Below, one piece after another: positions 43,040-53,239 of a stretch of 64,000 nucleotides of DNA. The DNA is taken from the NCBI GenBank assembly GCA_020249435.1, contig JADCFQ010000025.1, positions 57,024-121,023 of the forward strand. The letters are read 5' to 3'. The position numbers and the translations under genes were made by a program. The notes under the pieces are model-generated. The model had not been told where the DNA came from. It did no database searches and saw only the letters and a program-made list of their open reading frames with translations. Each line of letters starts with the position of its first letter. Within the stretch, counting starts at the first letter, position 1. The DNA is from Roseomonas sp. Its GTDB lineage: Bacteria > Pseudomonadota > Alphaproteobacteria > Acetobacterales > Acetobacteraceae.

Positions 43040-43713
43040 GTTGGTACACCAAGCATATAGCCAACACCGCGCATGGTCTGGATGGGCGCGGGCAAGCCTT
43101 CAAGCGAAAGCTTGCGGCGCAAGCGGCTGACATGCACCTCAACCAAATTGGTGGAGGGATCGAAATTCAAATCCCACACGCCTTCCAGCAGCATGGTCTT
43201 GGTCAGTACCTGGCCGGGGCGACGCAGCATGAATTCCAGCAGGCGCATTTCGGTTGGCAGCAATTCCACCGGCTGGCCATTGCGCCGCACCACGCGCTTC
43301 AGCAAATCCATTTCAATATCGCCAACTTGCAGCAATACGGGATCGCTTGTTGGCGTCGGCCGGCGCGCCAGGGCGGCAATGCGCGCGCGGAGTTCACTGA
43401 AGGCAAAAGGTTTTGCCAAATAATCATCCGCCCCCGCATCAAGCCCTTCGACGCGGCGTTCAACCTCCCCCAGCGCGGTCAGCACCAAAACAGGGGTGGT
43501 GATGCCGGAAGCGCGAAGCGTGCGCAGTATGGTGAGCCCATCCGGCCCTGGCAGCATGCGATCTGTCACAATCACATCCCAGGGCTCACCAGCGGCGAGC
43601 AGCATGCCATCCCGCCCCGTACGCGCCACCTGCACGACATGGCCAATTTCCTGCAGACCCTTGGCGATGTAATCGGCCGTCGCCTTATCGTCTTCGATCA
43701 GCAGGATGCGCAT
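43036..43713 (-). CDS. OmpR-family response regulator
   Basis: This 225-residue protein has a receiver domain (acidic pocket Glu7-Asp8-Asp9, phospho-acceptor Asp51 in VIVTDRMLPGPDG, Lys101 in YLAKPF). A winged-helix domain follows, with LLPTEMRLLEFMLRRPGQVL and VEVHVSRLRRKL. It is transcribed before the sensor kinase, with overlapping stop/start codons, and follows an M20 peptidase gene by 12 nt. Targets may include the neighbouring degP. Confidence 0.94.
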   Translation of the reverse strand: MRILLIEDDKATADYIAKGLQEIGHVVQVARTGRDGMLLAAGEPWDVIVTDRMLPGPDGLTILRTLRASGITTPVLVLTALGEVERRVEGLDAGADDYLAKPFAFSELRARIAALARRPTPTSDPVLLQVGDIEMDLLKRVVRRNGQPVELLPTEMRLLEFMLRRPGQVLTKTMLLEGVWDLNFDPSTNLVEVHVSRLRRKLSLEGLPAPIQTMRGVGYMLGVPT

Positions 43714-43725
43714 GGGGCGCGGATA

Positions 43726-44925
43726 TTACTCCAGCGTCGCGATGGCAACCGCCAGGCGGCAGCCTTGGGCGAATTCCGGAATGACAACATATTCATTGAC
43801 GGTGTGGATTTCCGCCTGGCCGGCGCCAAAGGTCACGGTTGGCACGCCATGCTTCACCAGCCAATTCGCATCCAGCCCGCCAGCGGATACCATGGTCACG
43901 GGTTCCAGCCCCATGGATTGCGCCGCCTTTTTCGCGCGCTGCACCGCAGGATCATCTTCCGACATCAGAAAGGGCGGATAGGCGGTGCGGGCCTGGAAAG
44001 TGACCTCGGCCATATTGCCATCGGCATCCTTCACTTCGCCCCTGGCCTTGTTGAAGGCGGCTTCGAAGGCTTCCGTGATCTTGACGGCAAAGGCCGCATC
44101 CGTACTGCGCGCTTCGCCCACCAGATGCACGTAATCCGTGACAACATTGGTGGCATCGCCGGCGGGCTTGCCATCCTTGCCGCCAAAAATGCCGACATTG
44201 GACGAACCCTTGCCCTCCGGCTGCTCCACCTTGCCGAACCAGCCGGCGCGACGCGCCTCGGTCAATCCGATGGAAGCAACCAGCGTTGAGGATATGCCGC
44301 GTTCCGGCGCCACACCCGCATGCGCTGCCTTGCCCTTGATGGTGACTTCCCAATTCTGCTGACCGACCGCGCCAATGGTGAGCAAAGCCGCATGGGTGCT
44401 GTCCACATTGAAGCCCATCACGGCGCCGCCCAGGTCCTTCGGGTCCAATTCCCGCGCGCCATGCAGGCCGCTTTCCTCGCGTACCGTGAACAGCATGGTG
44501 ATCGGCGGATGCGGCAGCTTGTGGTCGATCAGGCTTTTCGCGAGCGCGATCAGCACTGCGCAGCCCGTGCCATTATCGCCGCCCAGGGCCGTGGTGCCAT
44601 CGGAGACGATCCGGTCCCCTTCCCGCCTTGGCTTGGCCCCTTTGCAGAGCGGCACGGTATCCATGTGGGTTGAAAACAACAGCCTCGGGCCTGGCTTGGT
44701 GCCGGGCAGGTCAACGATCAGATTGCCCACTTCGGTCGGTAGTTTGATGCGCTGATGGGCGGTATCGTAGCGAATCGCGCTGGCGGGCACGCCGACTTTT
44801 TTCAGCTCATCCACGATGGCAGCGCCAATCGCGGCCTCATACCCCGTTACACTGTCAATCGCGAGCAGGCGGATCAGCATTTCCGTCGCGTAATCAACAT
44901 CAACAAGTTCGGCGGTGTTTCCCAT
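43726..44925 (-). CDS. M20 family peptidase, tripeptidase T (PepT)-like
   Basis: A 399-residue zinc aminopeptidase. LLFSTHMDTVPLCKGAKPR holds the first His and Asp, TALGGDNGTGCAVLI the bridging Asp, and FTVREESGLHGARELD the catalytic Glu pair. The dimerisation insert and AEIHTVNEYVVIPE near the end also fit PepT-like proteins. It would release N-terminal residues from tripeptides in the cytoplasm. It is the third M20 enzyme in this window. It is 36 nt downstream of marC and 12 nt upstream of the response-regulator gene, so the genes may share a transcript. Confidence 0.9.
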   Translation of the reverse strand: MGNTAELVDVDYATEMLIRLLAIDSVTGYEAAIGAAIVDELKKVGVPASAIRYDTAHQRIKLPTEVGNLIVDLPGTKPGPRLLFSTHMDTVPLCKGAKPRREGDRIVSDGTTALGGDNGTGCAVLIALAKSLIDHKLPHPPITMLFTVREESGLHGARELDPKDLGGAVMGFNVDSTHAALLTIGAVGQQNWEVTIKGKAAHAGVAPERGISSTLVASIGLTEARRAGWFGKVEQPEGKGSSNVGIFGGKDGKPAGDATNVVTDYVHLVGEARSTDAAFAVKITEAFEAAFNKARGEVKDADGNMAEVTFQARTAYPPFLMSEDDPAVQRAKKAAQSMGLEPVTMVSAGGLDANWLVKHGVPTVTFGAGQAEIHTVNEYVVIPEFAQGCRLAVAIATLE

Positions 44926-44961
44926 GGTCGTGTCCTTTTGCTTCTGAATTGGCGCGGCGCG

Positions 44962-45648
44962 TTACCGCATCGTGAGAAGAGGCTTAAGGGCGTCAAGTAC
45001 GCCTGTCAGCATGATTTGTGCACCGATGCACAGCAGCACAAAAGCCGCGAGTTTTGCCGCGATCAGCATGCCTGTCGGGCCAAGCTTGCGCGCGACCGCG
45101 GCGGCATTGGCATAGGCGATCCAGACGGTCAGGGCCACCGTCACGGCTGTCAGCGTGAAGGCGAGCGTGTTCAGGACGATGTCGCTGATCTCTGAGGAAC
45201 GCCGTTCCGCCGAAAGCGCAATGGAGGCGGCAATGGTACCAGGGCCGGTGGTGAGCGGCAGGGTGAGCGGGAAGAAGGCCATGCGCTCAACCGGGGCGGT
45301 ATCCAGGGCAGCGGGCGCCTGGGATTCGCGGCGCTGATTATCATCTTCCTCATTCAGCATTTGCCAGCCGGCCACCGCGACCGTAAGCCCGCCCGCGATC
45401 CTGAGCGCTTCCAGGGAAATGCCAAAAAAGCCAAGAATCGGCGTGCCGAGGAAAAGAGCTGCGAGCAGCACGATGAAACTATTGATGGCGATGGACCGCG
45501 CAAGCCGCGCGCGTTCCTGTTCGGTCAGCCAACGCGTCATGCCATGGAAGATCAGCGCGCCGGCGGGCGGGTTGATGATGCTGATCAGTGCCGAAAAGCC
45601 GAAAAGCCAGGCGGCGAATAATTCCCCGAAAATGGCGGCAGCGGTCAT
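44962..45648 (-). CDS. MarC family membrane protein (NAAT)
   Basis: This 228-residue protein has six predicted helices. It has the MarC pattern: FSALISIINPPAGALIFHGM near the N-terminus and MAFFPLTLPLTTGPGTIAASIALS in the middle. MarC proteins were once thought to be multidrug-resistance factors; some relatives transport neutral amino acids, but the role is not settled. It is followed by the PepT-like gene after 36 nt, so uptake and peptide breakdown could be linked. Confidence 0.87.
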   Translation of the reverse strand: MTAAAIFGELFAAWLFGFSALISIINPPAGALIFHGMTRWLTEQERARLARSIAINSFIVLLAALFLGTPILGFFGISLEALRIAGGLTVAVAGWQMLNEEDDNQRRESQAPAALDTAPVERMAFFPLTLPLTTGPGTIAASIALSAERRSSEISDIVLNTLAFTLTAVTVALTVWIAYANAAAVARKLGPTGMLIAAKLAAFVLLCIGAQIMLTGVLDALKPLLTMR

Positions 45649-45744
45649 GGTACTCCAGGCGTTACTGGAAGACCGGCCTCATCGTGAGGCAATTGCGCCC
45701 CGAGGCTGTGCGCTGCATCCCAGCGGGTGAGAGGGTATGCACCA

Positions 45745-45785
45745 ACAACAAGAAAACCCCGAAGCGCATGACGCGCAACGGGGTT
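45745..45785 (-). terminator. Rho-independent terminator after the small lipoprotein gene
   Basis: On the minus strand CCCCG, AA, GCGC pairs with GCGC, AA, CGGGG around a short loop, followed by TTTTCTTGTT. It lies 80 bp downstream of the small-lipoprotein stop codon and upstream of marC, so it separates these two units. Confidence 0.6.
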
Positions 45786-45864
45786 CCATAGCTGGGCCGC
45801 CCGGAAAGGCGGCAATGACAAACCCCGAAGGCGGCGCCGCAGCACCGCCAAAGGGTCAGTCAAA

Positions 45865-46035
<171 letters not shown>

Positions 46036-46147
46036 GTTGCACATCCAGGTTGCTAGAGACTAGGAAACGGGCCACATAAGAATCAAATATTCGCAAGTTG
46101 TCAAACCCTTTTCTTGTGTGGAATGTGAAGTTTCAGGAGTTGGACGC

Positions 46148-47650
46148 GTGAAACGGTCTTGGGACAGGCCAGAATCGGATGCCAAAGGGCTGATTGGGCC
46201 ATCAACCGCCCTGATTTCGCCTCGCAGAAGCCTCGCGAAGGGCGCGCTTGGCCTGGCCGCTGCCCTTGCCTTGTCGGGTTGCGCGGCTTCGGAAAATGAG
46301 GCGCCGCAGCCTGTGGCGCTCCTGCCGGATGAAGATTTGGACCGTCTGCTGGACAATACCGACCCGATCGTGGCGGGGGAACCGCTCGATGGTCCCTTGC
46401 TCCATCGCTTCTATGCCCGCCGCGGCTTTGAACCAGTCTGGACCACCCGGGAAGCCGAGGCCGAGGCATTCAAGGCGACCGTTCTGCGCGCCCGCGATCA
46501 CGGCCTGGACCCGGATTTGTTCAAGGGCAATCTGCTGAAGCGCCTGGACGCATTCCCGCCGATTCGGCGTGATTTGCTGCTGTCTCATGCGGTGCTTACC
46601 TATGCCGAGGCGCTTGCCTTGGGCGCACTGCCGTCGAACCGGCGCAAGGACCGTGAGGGCATGTCGCCCGAACCGGTGGATGTGGCCGCCGTTTTGGACG
46701 AAGCGCTGGATGGTCCTGACCCGGTCGCCGCGATTGAAGCTTTGGCACCGCAAACCCCCACCTATCTTGCGTTGCGCCAGGCCCTGCAAAGGAGCCGCTC
46801 TGCTGGCCTGTTTCAAAGAAATCAGGCGAATCGGCTGCGCGTGATTGAAGCCAATCTCGAACGGCAACGCTGGCTGCCGCGCGAATTGCCGCCTGATCGC
46901 GTTTGGGTGAATGTGCCGGATCAGCAGCTTGTGCTTTATCGCGATAACCGCCCGGTTTTCGTCACGCGCGTGGTGGTCGGGGATCCGACAGAGCGCAAGC
47001 AGAGTCCCGAATTCCATACAGTGATCGAATCCGCCCTGTTCAACCCACCCTGGATCATTCCGCATGATATTGTGGAGGCGGATATTCGCCCCATGCTGAA
47101 GCGGGATCCGCTCTATCTTGTGAAGAACAAGATTACCCTATTGCCGAATGGTGATGCGAAGCAGGCGCCCGGGCCGGAAGCTGGGCTTGGCTCTGTCATG
47201 TTTGAAATGCCCAATCGCTTCGATGTCTATCTGCATGATACGCCAGACAAGGATGCCTTTGGTCGCGAAAATCGCAGGCTCAGCAATGGTTGCATACGCG
47301 TGCACAACCCACTTGAATTCGCGGCCCTGCTGATGGAAGAGCCGGTGGAATTCATCCACCGGAAAATTGCTACCGGCGATACGCTGCGCAAATCCCTGCC
47401 GGAGCCCATGCCGGTTTTTGTATCATATCTTACTGCCTTTCAAGCAGGCGGCAGGGATGTTGAAATCCGCCCGGATTTCTATGGGCGGGACGAGGCGCTG
47501 TGGGTGCGTCTGCAAAAACACCTGCCGGAACAGGATGAATTGCGTGCTGGCCAAATGGCGGCTGCCCTGCGCCCCACGCCAGCGGCGGGGTCCGTCCGCA
47601 GACCTACGCCGACATCTCCCGCAAGGCCGGCGCCGCCTAGGCGCAGCTGA
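46148..47650 (+). CDS. L,D-transpeptidase family lipoprotein (YcbB-like)
   Basis: This 500-residue protein has a lipoprotein-like signal (LGLAAALALSGCAASE) and a helical N-terminal part containing RFYARRGFEPVWTT and LLSHAVLTYAEAL, as in YcbB/LdtD proteins. The YkuD catalytic domain ends in YLHDTPDKDAFGRENRRLSN, followed by GCIRVHNP with catalytic Cys382. It forms 3-3 cross-links or anchors proteins in peptidoglycan. The start is GTG at 46148, 9 nt after AGGAG; another GTG at 46118 lacks a good ribosome-binding site. It ends convergent with the ppx/gppA gene. Confidence 0.92.
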   Translation: MKRSWDRPESDAKGLIGPSTALISPRRSLAKGALGLAAALALSGCAASENEAPQPVALLPDEDLDRLLDNTDPIVAGEPLDGPLLHRFYARRGFEPVWTTREAEAEAFKATVLRARDHGLDPDLFKGNLLKRLDAFPPIRRDLLLSHAVLTYAEALALGALPSNRRKDREGMSPEPVDVAAVLDEALDGPDPVAAIEALAPQTPTYLALRQALQRSRSAGLFQRNQANRLRVIEANLERQRWLPRELPPDRVWVNVPDQQLVLYRDNRPVFVTRVVVGDPTERKQSPEFHTVIESALFNPPWIIPHDIVEADIRPMLKRDPLYLVKNKITLLPNGDAKQAPGPEAGLGSVMFEMPNRFDVYLHDTPDKDAFGRENRRLSNGCIRVHNPLEFAALLMEEPVEFIHRKIATGDTLRKSLPEPMPVFVSYLTAFQAGGRDVEIRPDFYGRDEALWVRLQKHLPEQDELRAGQMAAALRPTPAAGSVRRPTPTSPARPAPPRRS

Positions 47651-47656
47651 ATGAAG

Positions 47657-47672
47657 CGCTCCCCCCGGAGCG
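47657..47672. repeat. Short hairpin between convergent genes
   Basis: CGCTCC and GGAGCG pair around a CCCC loop, 7 bp after the L,D-transpeptidase stop and 18 bp before the phosphatase stop. There is no U-tract. It may still mark the 3' ends of both transcripts. Confidence 0.35.
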
Positions 47673-47689
47673 TTACAGGGGGACGAGGC

Positions 47690-49210
47690 TTAACCGCGGC
47701 TCATGACCTGTACGCTTGCTTCAAGCCCAAGCGCAGCGGCCAAGGTTTCCAGCCGCCGCAGCACGCTTTCACCGGCGAAAACGCCGCTACCTTCAACAAG
47801 CCGCAGGATCAGCCGCCCGCCGCGCCGCTCCAGTGATGTGCCGGCAAGCAACACGGTCGTGCCACCCGAAAGCGTATAGGCCAAGCGAAACGCCGCGCCC
47901 AAAATCTCTGCCCGCCGCAGCGTCCCCACATCCAACAGCAAGCGCGCTGAGGGCAGGAAGGGCGCTTCCGTCTCGGCCTCATACCTAAGCGCCGCCGCGA
48001 GCGCGAGGAAAGCGCGGCCATGATGATCAAAGCCAACGCCGGGCTGGCGCAGCACGCGGAAAAATGCGTGTTCGGCACGGTAATCCGGATGGTCATGGCT
48101 GCCGATATCGCTCACCCAACAGGCGGCTTCGCGCAGGCCAAGGGCAAGCGGTGTTTCATCCTCAAACAATGGCGCGGTCCAGGTGAAAAGTGCGGGCGGC
48201 ATGGTCTGGTCGCGCCCGAAGCGCAGTGCCATTTCATGGGCGGCGGCCAGCAGCGGATCGCGCTTGCGTTCAGCGGCATCAAGCAGGCGCGCATACCAAC
48301 CTTCGCGCAAACCATTGGCGCTGAAGATCACGCGCCGCGCACCGCTTGCGCGCAGCAACCGGCGCAGCACTAACGCAGCAAAGGGCAGATCCGCCAGGCG
48401 CTTGCTTGATGCGCCGGGCATGCGTTCCAAGGTGCGCCGCGTGGCGGCCATCAGCACGCCGGAAAGATCACGCGCTTCGTCGCGCGTCAGCGCGTAATGA
48501 TGCACGATGGAAAGCGGATAGCCGGTTTGCGCCATATGCATGCGCGCCATGGCGCGCCAGGCACCACCCACCAGATATAAATCCCGCCCGGCTGCGCTGT
48601 GCACCCAAGGCATGCGCGCCAATTCTTCCGTGACAATTGCACGCGCCTTGCCGATATCACCCTTCGCGCGATCCGCAAGGCGAATGGTGCCGATGGGCAG
48701 GCTGCCGGTCTTGCCCTGCGCGCCTTGGCCAAGTTCCACCAATTCCAAGGAACCGCCACCAATATCGCCCAGCAGCCCATCCGCGCCTGGAAAGCCGAGC
48801 AGCACGCCATCAGCGGAAAGTCGCGCTTCCTCATCGCCTGTCAGGATATGGATCGGCACGCCGGGCAGCTTTTCGCCGAGTGCCGCGACAAAGGCCGCGC
48901 CATTCGATGCATCACGCACCGCAGCCGTGGCCAATACTTCAATCGGCGCAGCCCCCATGGCGCGCGCCACCGCATAATAGCGCTGCATGATCGTCAGTGC
49001 CTGCGCGACAGCATCGGCATTGAGCTGCCCCGTATCATGCAAGCCGCGGCCCAGCCCCAGCACGGCCTTTTCATTGAAGATGGCAACAGGATTGCGCCCG
49101 CGCCCTTCAAATACCACCAGGCGGACGGAATTGGACCCCAAATCCACAACGCCGCTGCGCATGGCGGTATTCATCGCGCCCGTTTGCGCCTTAAGGTCCG
49201 CGCCGTCCAT
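47690..49210 (-). CDS. ppx: Ppx/GppA family phosphatase (exopolyphosphatase-like)
   Basis: A 506-residue ASKHA-fold enzyme with VDLGSNSVRLVVFEG (phosphate loop 1), TAAVRDASNGAAF, and GDIGGGSLELVELG (phosphate loop 2). It removes terminal phosphate from polyphosphate or converts pppGpp to ppGpp. Its ATG overlaps the ppk stop (ATGA), so synthesis and breakdown of polyphosphate are coupled in one transcript. The first 17 residues before SGVVDLGSN may be an extension; an ATG at 49174 would remove 12 of them. Confidence 0.92.
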   Translation of the reverse strand: MDGADLKAQTGAMNTAMRSGVVDLGSNSVRLVVFEGRGRNPVAIFNEKAVLGLGRGLHDTGQLNADAVAQALTIMQRYYAVARAMGAAPIEVLATAAVRDASNGAAFVAALGEKLPGVPIHILTGDEEARLSADGVLLGFPGADGLLGDIGGGSLELVELGQGAQGKTGSLPIGTIRLADRAKGDIGKARAIVTEELARMPWVHSAAGRDLYLVGGAWRAMARMHMAQTGYPLSIVHHYALTRDEARDLSGVLMAATRRTLERMPGASSKRLADLPFAALVLRRLLRASGARRVIFSANGLREGWYARLLDAAERKRDPLLAAAHEMALRFGRDQTMPPALFTWTAPLFEDETPLALGLREAACWVSDIGSHDHPDYRAEHAFFRVLRQPGVGFDHHGRAFLALAAALRYEAETEAPFLPSARLLLDVGTLRRAEILGAAFRLAYTLSGGTTVLLAGTSLERRGGRLILRLVEGSGVFAGESVLRRLETLAAALGLEASVQVMSRG

Positions 49211-51369
49211 CAATCCTGCTTCACGCGATCTTGCCGCTGACGGCGCGGCGCCCGTGCCAGCGCACTACCGCGCCCGGAAAGCGATGGGTTGGTCATGAAA
49301 TATTCATGCGCGGAAACGCCGTTTTCGGGCGCTTCGATCCGTGCCCAATGACCATCCGGGCCAAGCTGCCAGCTTTGCAGCGTATCCTTCAGATTGATCA
49401 CCATGATCTGATCCAACACTTGTGCATGCACGGTCGCGTTTTCCACCGGCACCATGGTTTCAACGCGCCAATCCATATTGCGCGCCATCCAATCAGCCGA
49501 TGAGATATAAACCTTGGCGCGGCGCGATGGCAGCCGATGCCCATTGCCAAAAACATAAACACGCGAATGTTCCAAGAAACGCCCAACAATGGATTTCACG
49601 CGAATATTCTCGGAGAGGCCCGCAACACCGGGGCGTAGGCAGCAAATGCCGCGCACAATTGCATCCACCTTCACACCGGCCTTTGAAGCCTCATACAGCG
49701 CATCAATCAGCGTTTCATCCACCAGTGAATTCATTTTGATCCAGATCGCGGCCGGCTTGCCTTCCTTCGCAAAGGCAATTTCCTGACGGATCAGCGCGAG
49801 CAAAGTGGGGCGCGTGGTGAGGGGCGAGAAGGCGAGCTTTTCCATCGTCTCGGGCCGTGCATAGCCGGTCATGTAATTGAACAGCTTGGCGGCATCACGC
49901 GTCAGCGCCGGATCGGCGGTGAAATAGGAAAGATCAGTATAAATGCGCGCCGTGACCGGATGATAATTGCCCGTGCCGAAATGCGCATAGGATCGCAGCT
50001 GCTGACCTTCACGCCGCACCACCAGGCTGACCTTGGCGTGCGTCTTCAATTCGACAAATCCATAGACCGTCTGCACACCAGCCGCTTCCAATTCGCGGGC
50101 AAGCGCGATGTTGCGTTCCTCATCAAAGCGCGCCTTCAATTCAACAATGCCGGTGACACTTTTGCCGGCCTCAGCGGCTTCAATCAAAGCCTTGGCAATC
50201 GGGCTGTCGCGCGTGGTGCGATACAGCGTCTGCTTGATCGCGATCACATTCGGATCACGCGCTGCCTGCCGCAGGAACTGCACCACCACATCAAAGCTTT
50301 CATAGGGGTGATGCACCACAATATCCTTGGCGCGGATGGCGGCAAAGCAATCACCGCCGAAATCCAGGATGCGTTCGGGAAAGCGCGGCGTATAGGGCGT
50401 GAACAACAAATCAGGTCGATCATCCACCACCAACTGCGTCAGATCGGAAAGCCCAAGCAGCCCATCCACCACGAAAACCTCAGACCGCGGCGCATCCAAT
50501 TCCTCGGCGACAAAATCCAGAATATCGGGCGGCGTATTGGCGGTGACGGAAAGCCGAATGGCGCGCCCGCGCCGGCGCCGTTTCAAGGCGCTTTCATAGG
50601 AACGCACAAGGTCTTCGGCTTCTTCTTCGAATTCCACATCGGTGTCGCGGATCAGGCGAAACAAGCCGCTTTCCGCCATGATAAAGCCCGGAAACAACCG
50701 ATCCAGGAACAGCAGGATCACATCTTCCAGCAGCACGAAGCGCATGGCCCCCGCACCACGGCGCGATGGCAGGCGAATGAAGCGCTCCACCTGTGGCGGC
50801 AGGGGCAACAGCGCGCGCATCGTGCCGCCATCTTCCTCACGCACCAGTTTGAAGACCAGGCAAAGTGCGAGGTTGGCGATGAAGGGAAAGGGATGCGCCG
50901 GGTCCACGGCCAGCGGTGTCAGCACCGGGAAGACACGGTCCATGAACCATTCTTCCAGCCATTGCTTATCGGCATCGGTCAAATCGGGCCGATCCACCAC
51001 CATGAGATGCGCTTCACGCAGCTTGGTCCGCAAATCCTGCCAAGCGTGCTGCTGGCCATCAATCAGTGCGCGCGCGCGTTCATGAATGGCGGCAAGCTGC
51101 TGCGATGGTGTCAGCCCATCAGGCGAAGGTGTGGGCACGCCGGCGCGATCCTGCCCAACCAGGCCCGCCACACGCACGGAATAGAATTCATCAAGGTTAT
51201 TCGCGGAAATCGCCACAAAGCGCAGCCGTTCCAGCAACGGGTGGCGTGGATTGCCGGCTTCTTCCAAGACACGTTGATTGAAGGCGAGCCAGGAAAGCTC
51301 CCGATTGCTGAAGCGCGCAGGGCTTTCCGCCAGTGGGAAGGCTTCGATATCGGGCATGATGTCGCTCAT
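49210..51369 (-). CDS. ppk1: Polyphosphate kinase 1
   Basis: This 719-residue protein has the PPK1 layout. The N-terminal [21 protein letters not shown] is followed by [18 protein letters not shown] and [17 protein letters not shown]. The phospho-acceptor His is in [16 protein letters not shown] and the second conserved His in [12 protein letters not shown]. It reversibly polymerises ATP gamma-phosphate into polyphosphate. It is 8 nt downstream of hda and overlaps the ppx start, placing polyphosphate metabolism in one operon with a replication regulator. Confidence 0.96.
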   Translation of the reverse strand: MSDIMPDIEAFPLAESPARFSNRELSWLAFNQRVLEEAGNPRHPLLERLRFVAISANNLDEFYSVRVAGLVGQDRAGVPTPSPDGLTPSQQLAAIHERARALIDGQQHAWQDLRTKLREAHLMVVDRPDLTDADKQWLEEWFMDRVFPVLTPLAVDPAHPFPFIANLALCLVFKLVREEDGGTMRALLPLPPQVERFIRLPSRRGAGAMRFVLLEDVILLFLDRLFPGFIMAESGLFRLIRDTDVEFEEEAEDLVRSYESALKRRRRGRAIRLSVTANTPPDILDFVAEELDAPRSEVFVVDGLLGLSDLTQLVVDDRPDLLFTPYTPRFPERILDFGGDCFAAIRAKDIVVHHPYESFDVVVQFLRQAARDPNVIAIKQTLYRTTRDSPIAKALIEAAEAGKSVTGIVELKARFDEERNIALARELEAAGVQTVYGFVELKTHAKVSLVVRREGQQLRSYAHFGTGNYHPVTARIYTDLSYFTADPALTRDAAKLFNYMTGYARPETMEKLAFSPLTTRPTLLALIRQEIAFAKEGKPAAIWIKMNSLVDETLIDALYEASKAGVKVDAIVRGICCLRPGVAGLSENIRVKSIVGRFLEHSRVYVFGNGHRLPSRRAKVYISSADWMARNMDWRVETMVPVENATVHAQVLDQIMVINLKDTLQSWQLGPDGHWARIEAPENGVSAHEYFMTNPSLSGRGSALARAPRRQRQDRVKQD

Positions 51370-51377
51370 GCCGCACC

Positions 51378-52103
51378 CTATAACAGAGGCAGGGCAGAAG
51401 GCGAGGGGAGGCGCCCCGCTGTCTCGGAATCATCACAAACGCCCTGGCCTTCCAGCCAAACGCCGAGCGCAAGCCGCGCCATTGGGCGGGTGATGCGCCC
51501 GCCCATGCCAAGCGCGGCATGATCCAGCCGCGCCACCGCCTCAGCTAGGCTCGCCGCATCGCGTGGCAGGCGCGTGAGCAGCCAGGCCTGCACATCGGGC
51601 TCCACGCGCAATTGCCGATCAGCGAAGAATTTACTCAGCAAGGCAGACAGCATTGCATCAGATGCCGCACCGATGCCGACCGCCTGGGTCGCGCGCAGCC
51701 GGCTTGCCAAATCGGGCAGCCGCACGGGCCAACGCGCAGGCGCTTCACGGCCAATCAGCAAAAGCGTTTCACCCCGTTCGGCGCAAAGATTGATCAGGTG
51801 CAGAAGCGCTGCCTCATCCGCCACGCAATCCGCATCATCAATCACACTGCCTTGTGGCGCGGGCGCCGGCAGGCCACGCAAGCCCATGCCATCCAGCCAG
51901 CGCCAGCCAAAACGCGCCGCAGCCGCACGTGCCAGATGCGTCTTGCCATGTCCCGCCGCGCCGAACAGCGCCAACCGCCCAAGCGGCCAGGCTTCCGGCT
52001 TGGCGAGCCAGCTTCGCGCTACCGCGTTGCTGGCATCCGCAATCACATCATGCGCGTCAGAGGATGCTGCGATGGGCAGCGGCAGGGCCAATTGACGTGT
52101 CAT
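51378..52103 (-). CDS. hda: DnaA-like replication regulator Hda/HdaA
   Basis: This 241-residue AAA+ protein lacks the DnaA DNA-binding domain. The N-terminus [10 protein letters not shown] holds a beta-clamp-binding motif (QLALPL, residues 4-9), as in Hda. Walker A is GAAGHGKTH (residues 48-56) and Walker [23 protein letters not shown] matches the sensor/box region. With the loaded clamp it promotes DnaA-ATP hydrolysis to prevent re-initiation. It overlaps the PerM-type gene upstream by 4 nt (ATGA). Confidence 0.92.
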   Translation of the reverse strand: MTRQLALPLPIAASSDAHDVIADASNAVARSWLAKPEAWPLGRLALFGAAGHGKTHLARAAAARFGWRWLDGMGLRGLPAPAPQGSVIDDADCVADEAALLHLINLCAERGETLLLIGREAPARWPVRLPDLASRLRATQAVGIGAASDAMLSALLSKFFADRQLRVEPDVQAWLLTRLPRDAASLAEAVARLDHAALGMGGRITRPMARLALGVWLEGQGVCDDSETAGRLPSPSALPLL

Positions 52104-53239
52104 TGCCCGGTCCGAGGCGGGTCAAGGTAAAGCGGACTTTCCAGATAGCGCCTCAGCCAATAGCGCGTCACCACACCAATCGCGGCTGCCATCGGCACCG
52201 CAAGGAGTACGCCGAGAAACCCGAACGCAACACCACCGGCAAAGAGCGCGAAGATCACCCAAACCGCATGCAATTCCACGCGATTGCCGAGCAGATAGGG
52301 GTAGATGACATAGCCTTCGATCCCCTGGCCAATCACGAAAATCGCGACAATCACCATCACTTCCTGCCAGGATCCGAATTGCCCAATGGCCAGCAGCACG
52401 GCGATGGCAAAGCCGGTCATGGAACCGACATAGGGAATGAAGGTCAGGAAGCCCGACATGATGCCGATGGTGATGCCAAGCTCCAGCCCCGCGAAATGCA
52501 AGGCAAAGGCATAGAAAATCCCAAGCCCGAGACAACAGAGCAATTGCCCGCGCAGCCAGGCGGAAAGCACGCGGTCCGTATCGCGCGCGATCTGCCGGAT
52601 GACATTGGCGCTGCGCCGCGGCAACCAGCTTTCGATCCGCGTCAGCATATCGGGCCAATCGCGCAGCAGGTAAAACGCCACAACGGGGGTGACAACGACA
52701 AAGGTGAAAACGCTGAACAGCGCAAAGCCACCGCCAATCAATCGCGTTGCGGCGCTGCCCAACCAGGACAGCATGGACGCTGCCTGATTGATCGCCAATT
52801 CGCGCAGGCGCTGATCAAGCATGTCCGGCCCAAGTGTTTCTTCAAGCTTCAACAGCAAATCGCGCAAGGCCTGCCCAACGCCAGCGATATAGGCCGGCAG
52901 GCGCTGCACCAGCACGCCAATTTGCGCCAATATCAGCGGATAAAGCAGCAATAGCGCCACCAAGGTAACGGTAGCGAGTACCGTCACCAACAAAAAAGCA
53001 CCAATGCCACGCGGCAGCCCAAGCCGTGCCAGGCGTGTTGCCAGCGGATCGAGAAAATACGCAATGGTCGCGGCCAATACGAAGGGCGTCAGAATGCCCT
53101 GAAACAGCCAAAGGCAGAAGATCAACGCGATGCCGCAGCCCAGAAATAGCGCCCAGCGTTGTCCTCGCGTTGCGGTACGCGGCCCGTTTGGTGGCGCGAT
53201 CACCGGTCGCGCGGTGATGGGCGGACGCTGGTCGCTCAT
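52100..53239 (-). CDS. AI-2E family transporter/PerM-type permease (paralogue 2)
   Basis: A 379-residue membrane protein with helices near residues 30-75, a soluble mid-region, and C-terminal helices containing FLTFIPYVGSMTGFAIAVLL and GNRVELHAVWVIFALFAGGV, typical of this family. A longer frame starts at 53320, but the ATG at 53239 overlaps the stop of the phosphatidyltransferase gene, matching the coupled style of this operon. Its place directly before hda is a common alphaproteobacterial arrangement. The transported substrate is unknown. Confidence 0.9.
   Translation of the reverse strand: MSDQRPPITARPVIAPPNGPRTATRGQRWALFLGCGIALIFCLWLFQGILTPFVLAATIAYFLDPLATRLARLGLPRGIGAFLLVTVLATVTLVALLLLYPLILAQIGVLVQRLPAYIAGVGQALRDLLLKLEETLGPDMLDQRLRELAINQAASMLSWLGSAATRLIGGGFALFSVFTFVVVTPVVAFYLLRDWPDMLTRIESWLPRRSANVIRQIARDTDRVLSAWLRGQLLCCLGLGIFYAFALHFAGLELGITIGIMSGFLTFIPYVGSMTGFAIAVLLAIGQFGSWQEVMVIVAIFVIGQGIEGYVIYPYLLGNRVELHAVWVIFALFAGGVAFGFLGVLLAVPMAAAIGVVTRYWLRRYLESPLYLDPPRTGQ

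Noticed and set aside
42739..44289. 516-residue plus-strand open frame
   Set aside because: Antisense to the kinase, response-regulator and PepT-like genes; no motif, and His/Gln/Arg-rich content typical of antisense GC-rich frames.
49960..51522. 520-residue plus-strand open frame
   Set aside because: Antisense to ppk1, with no recognisable domain.
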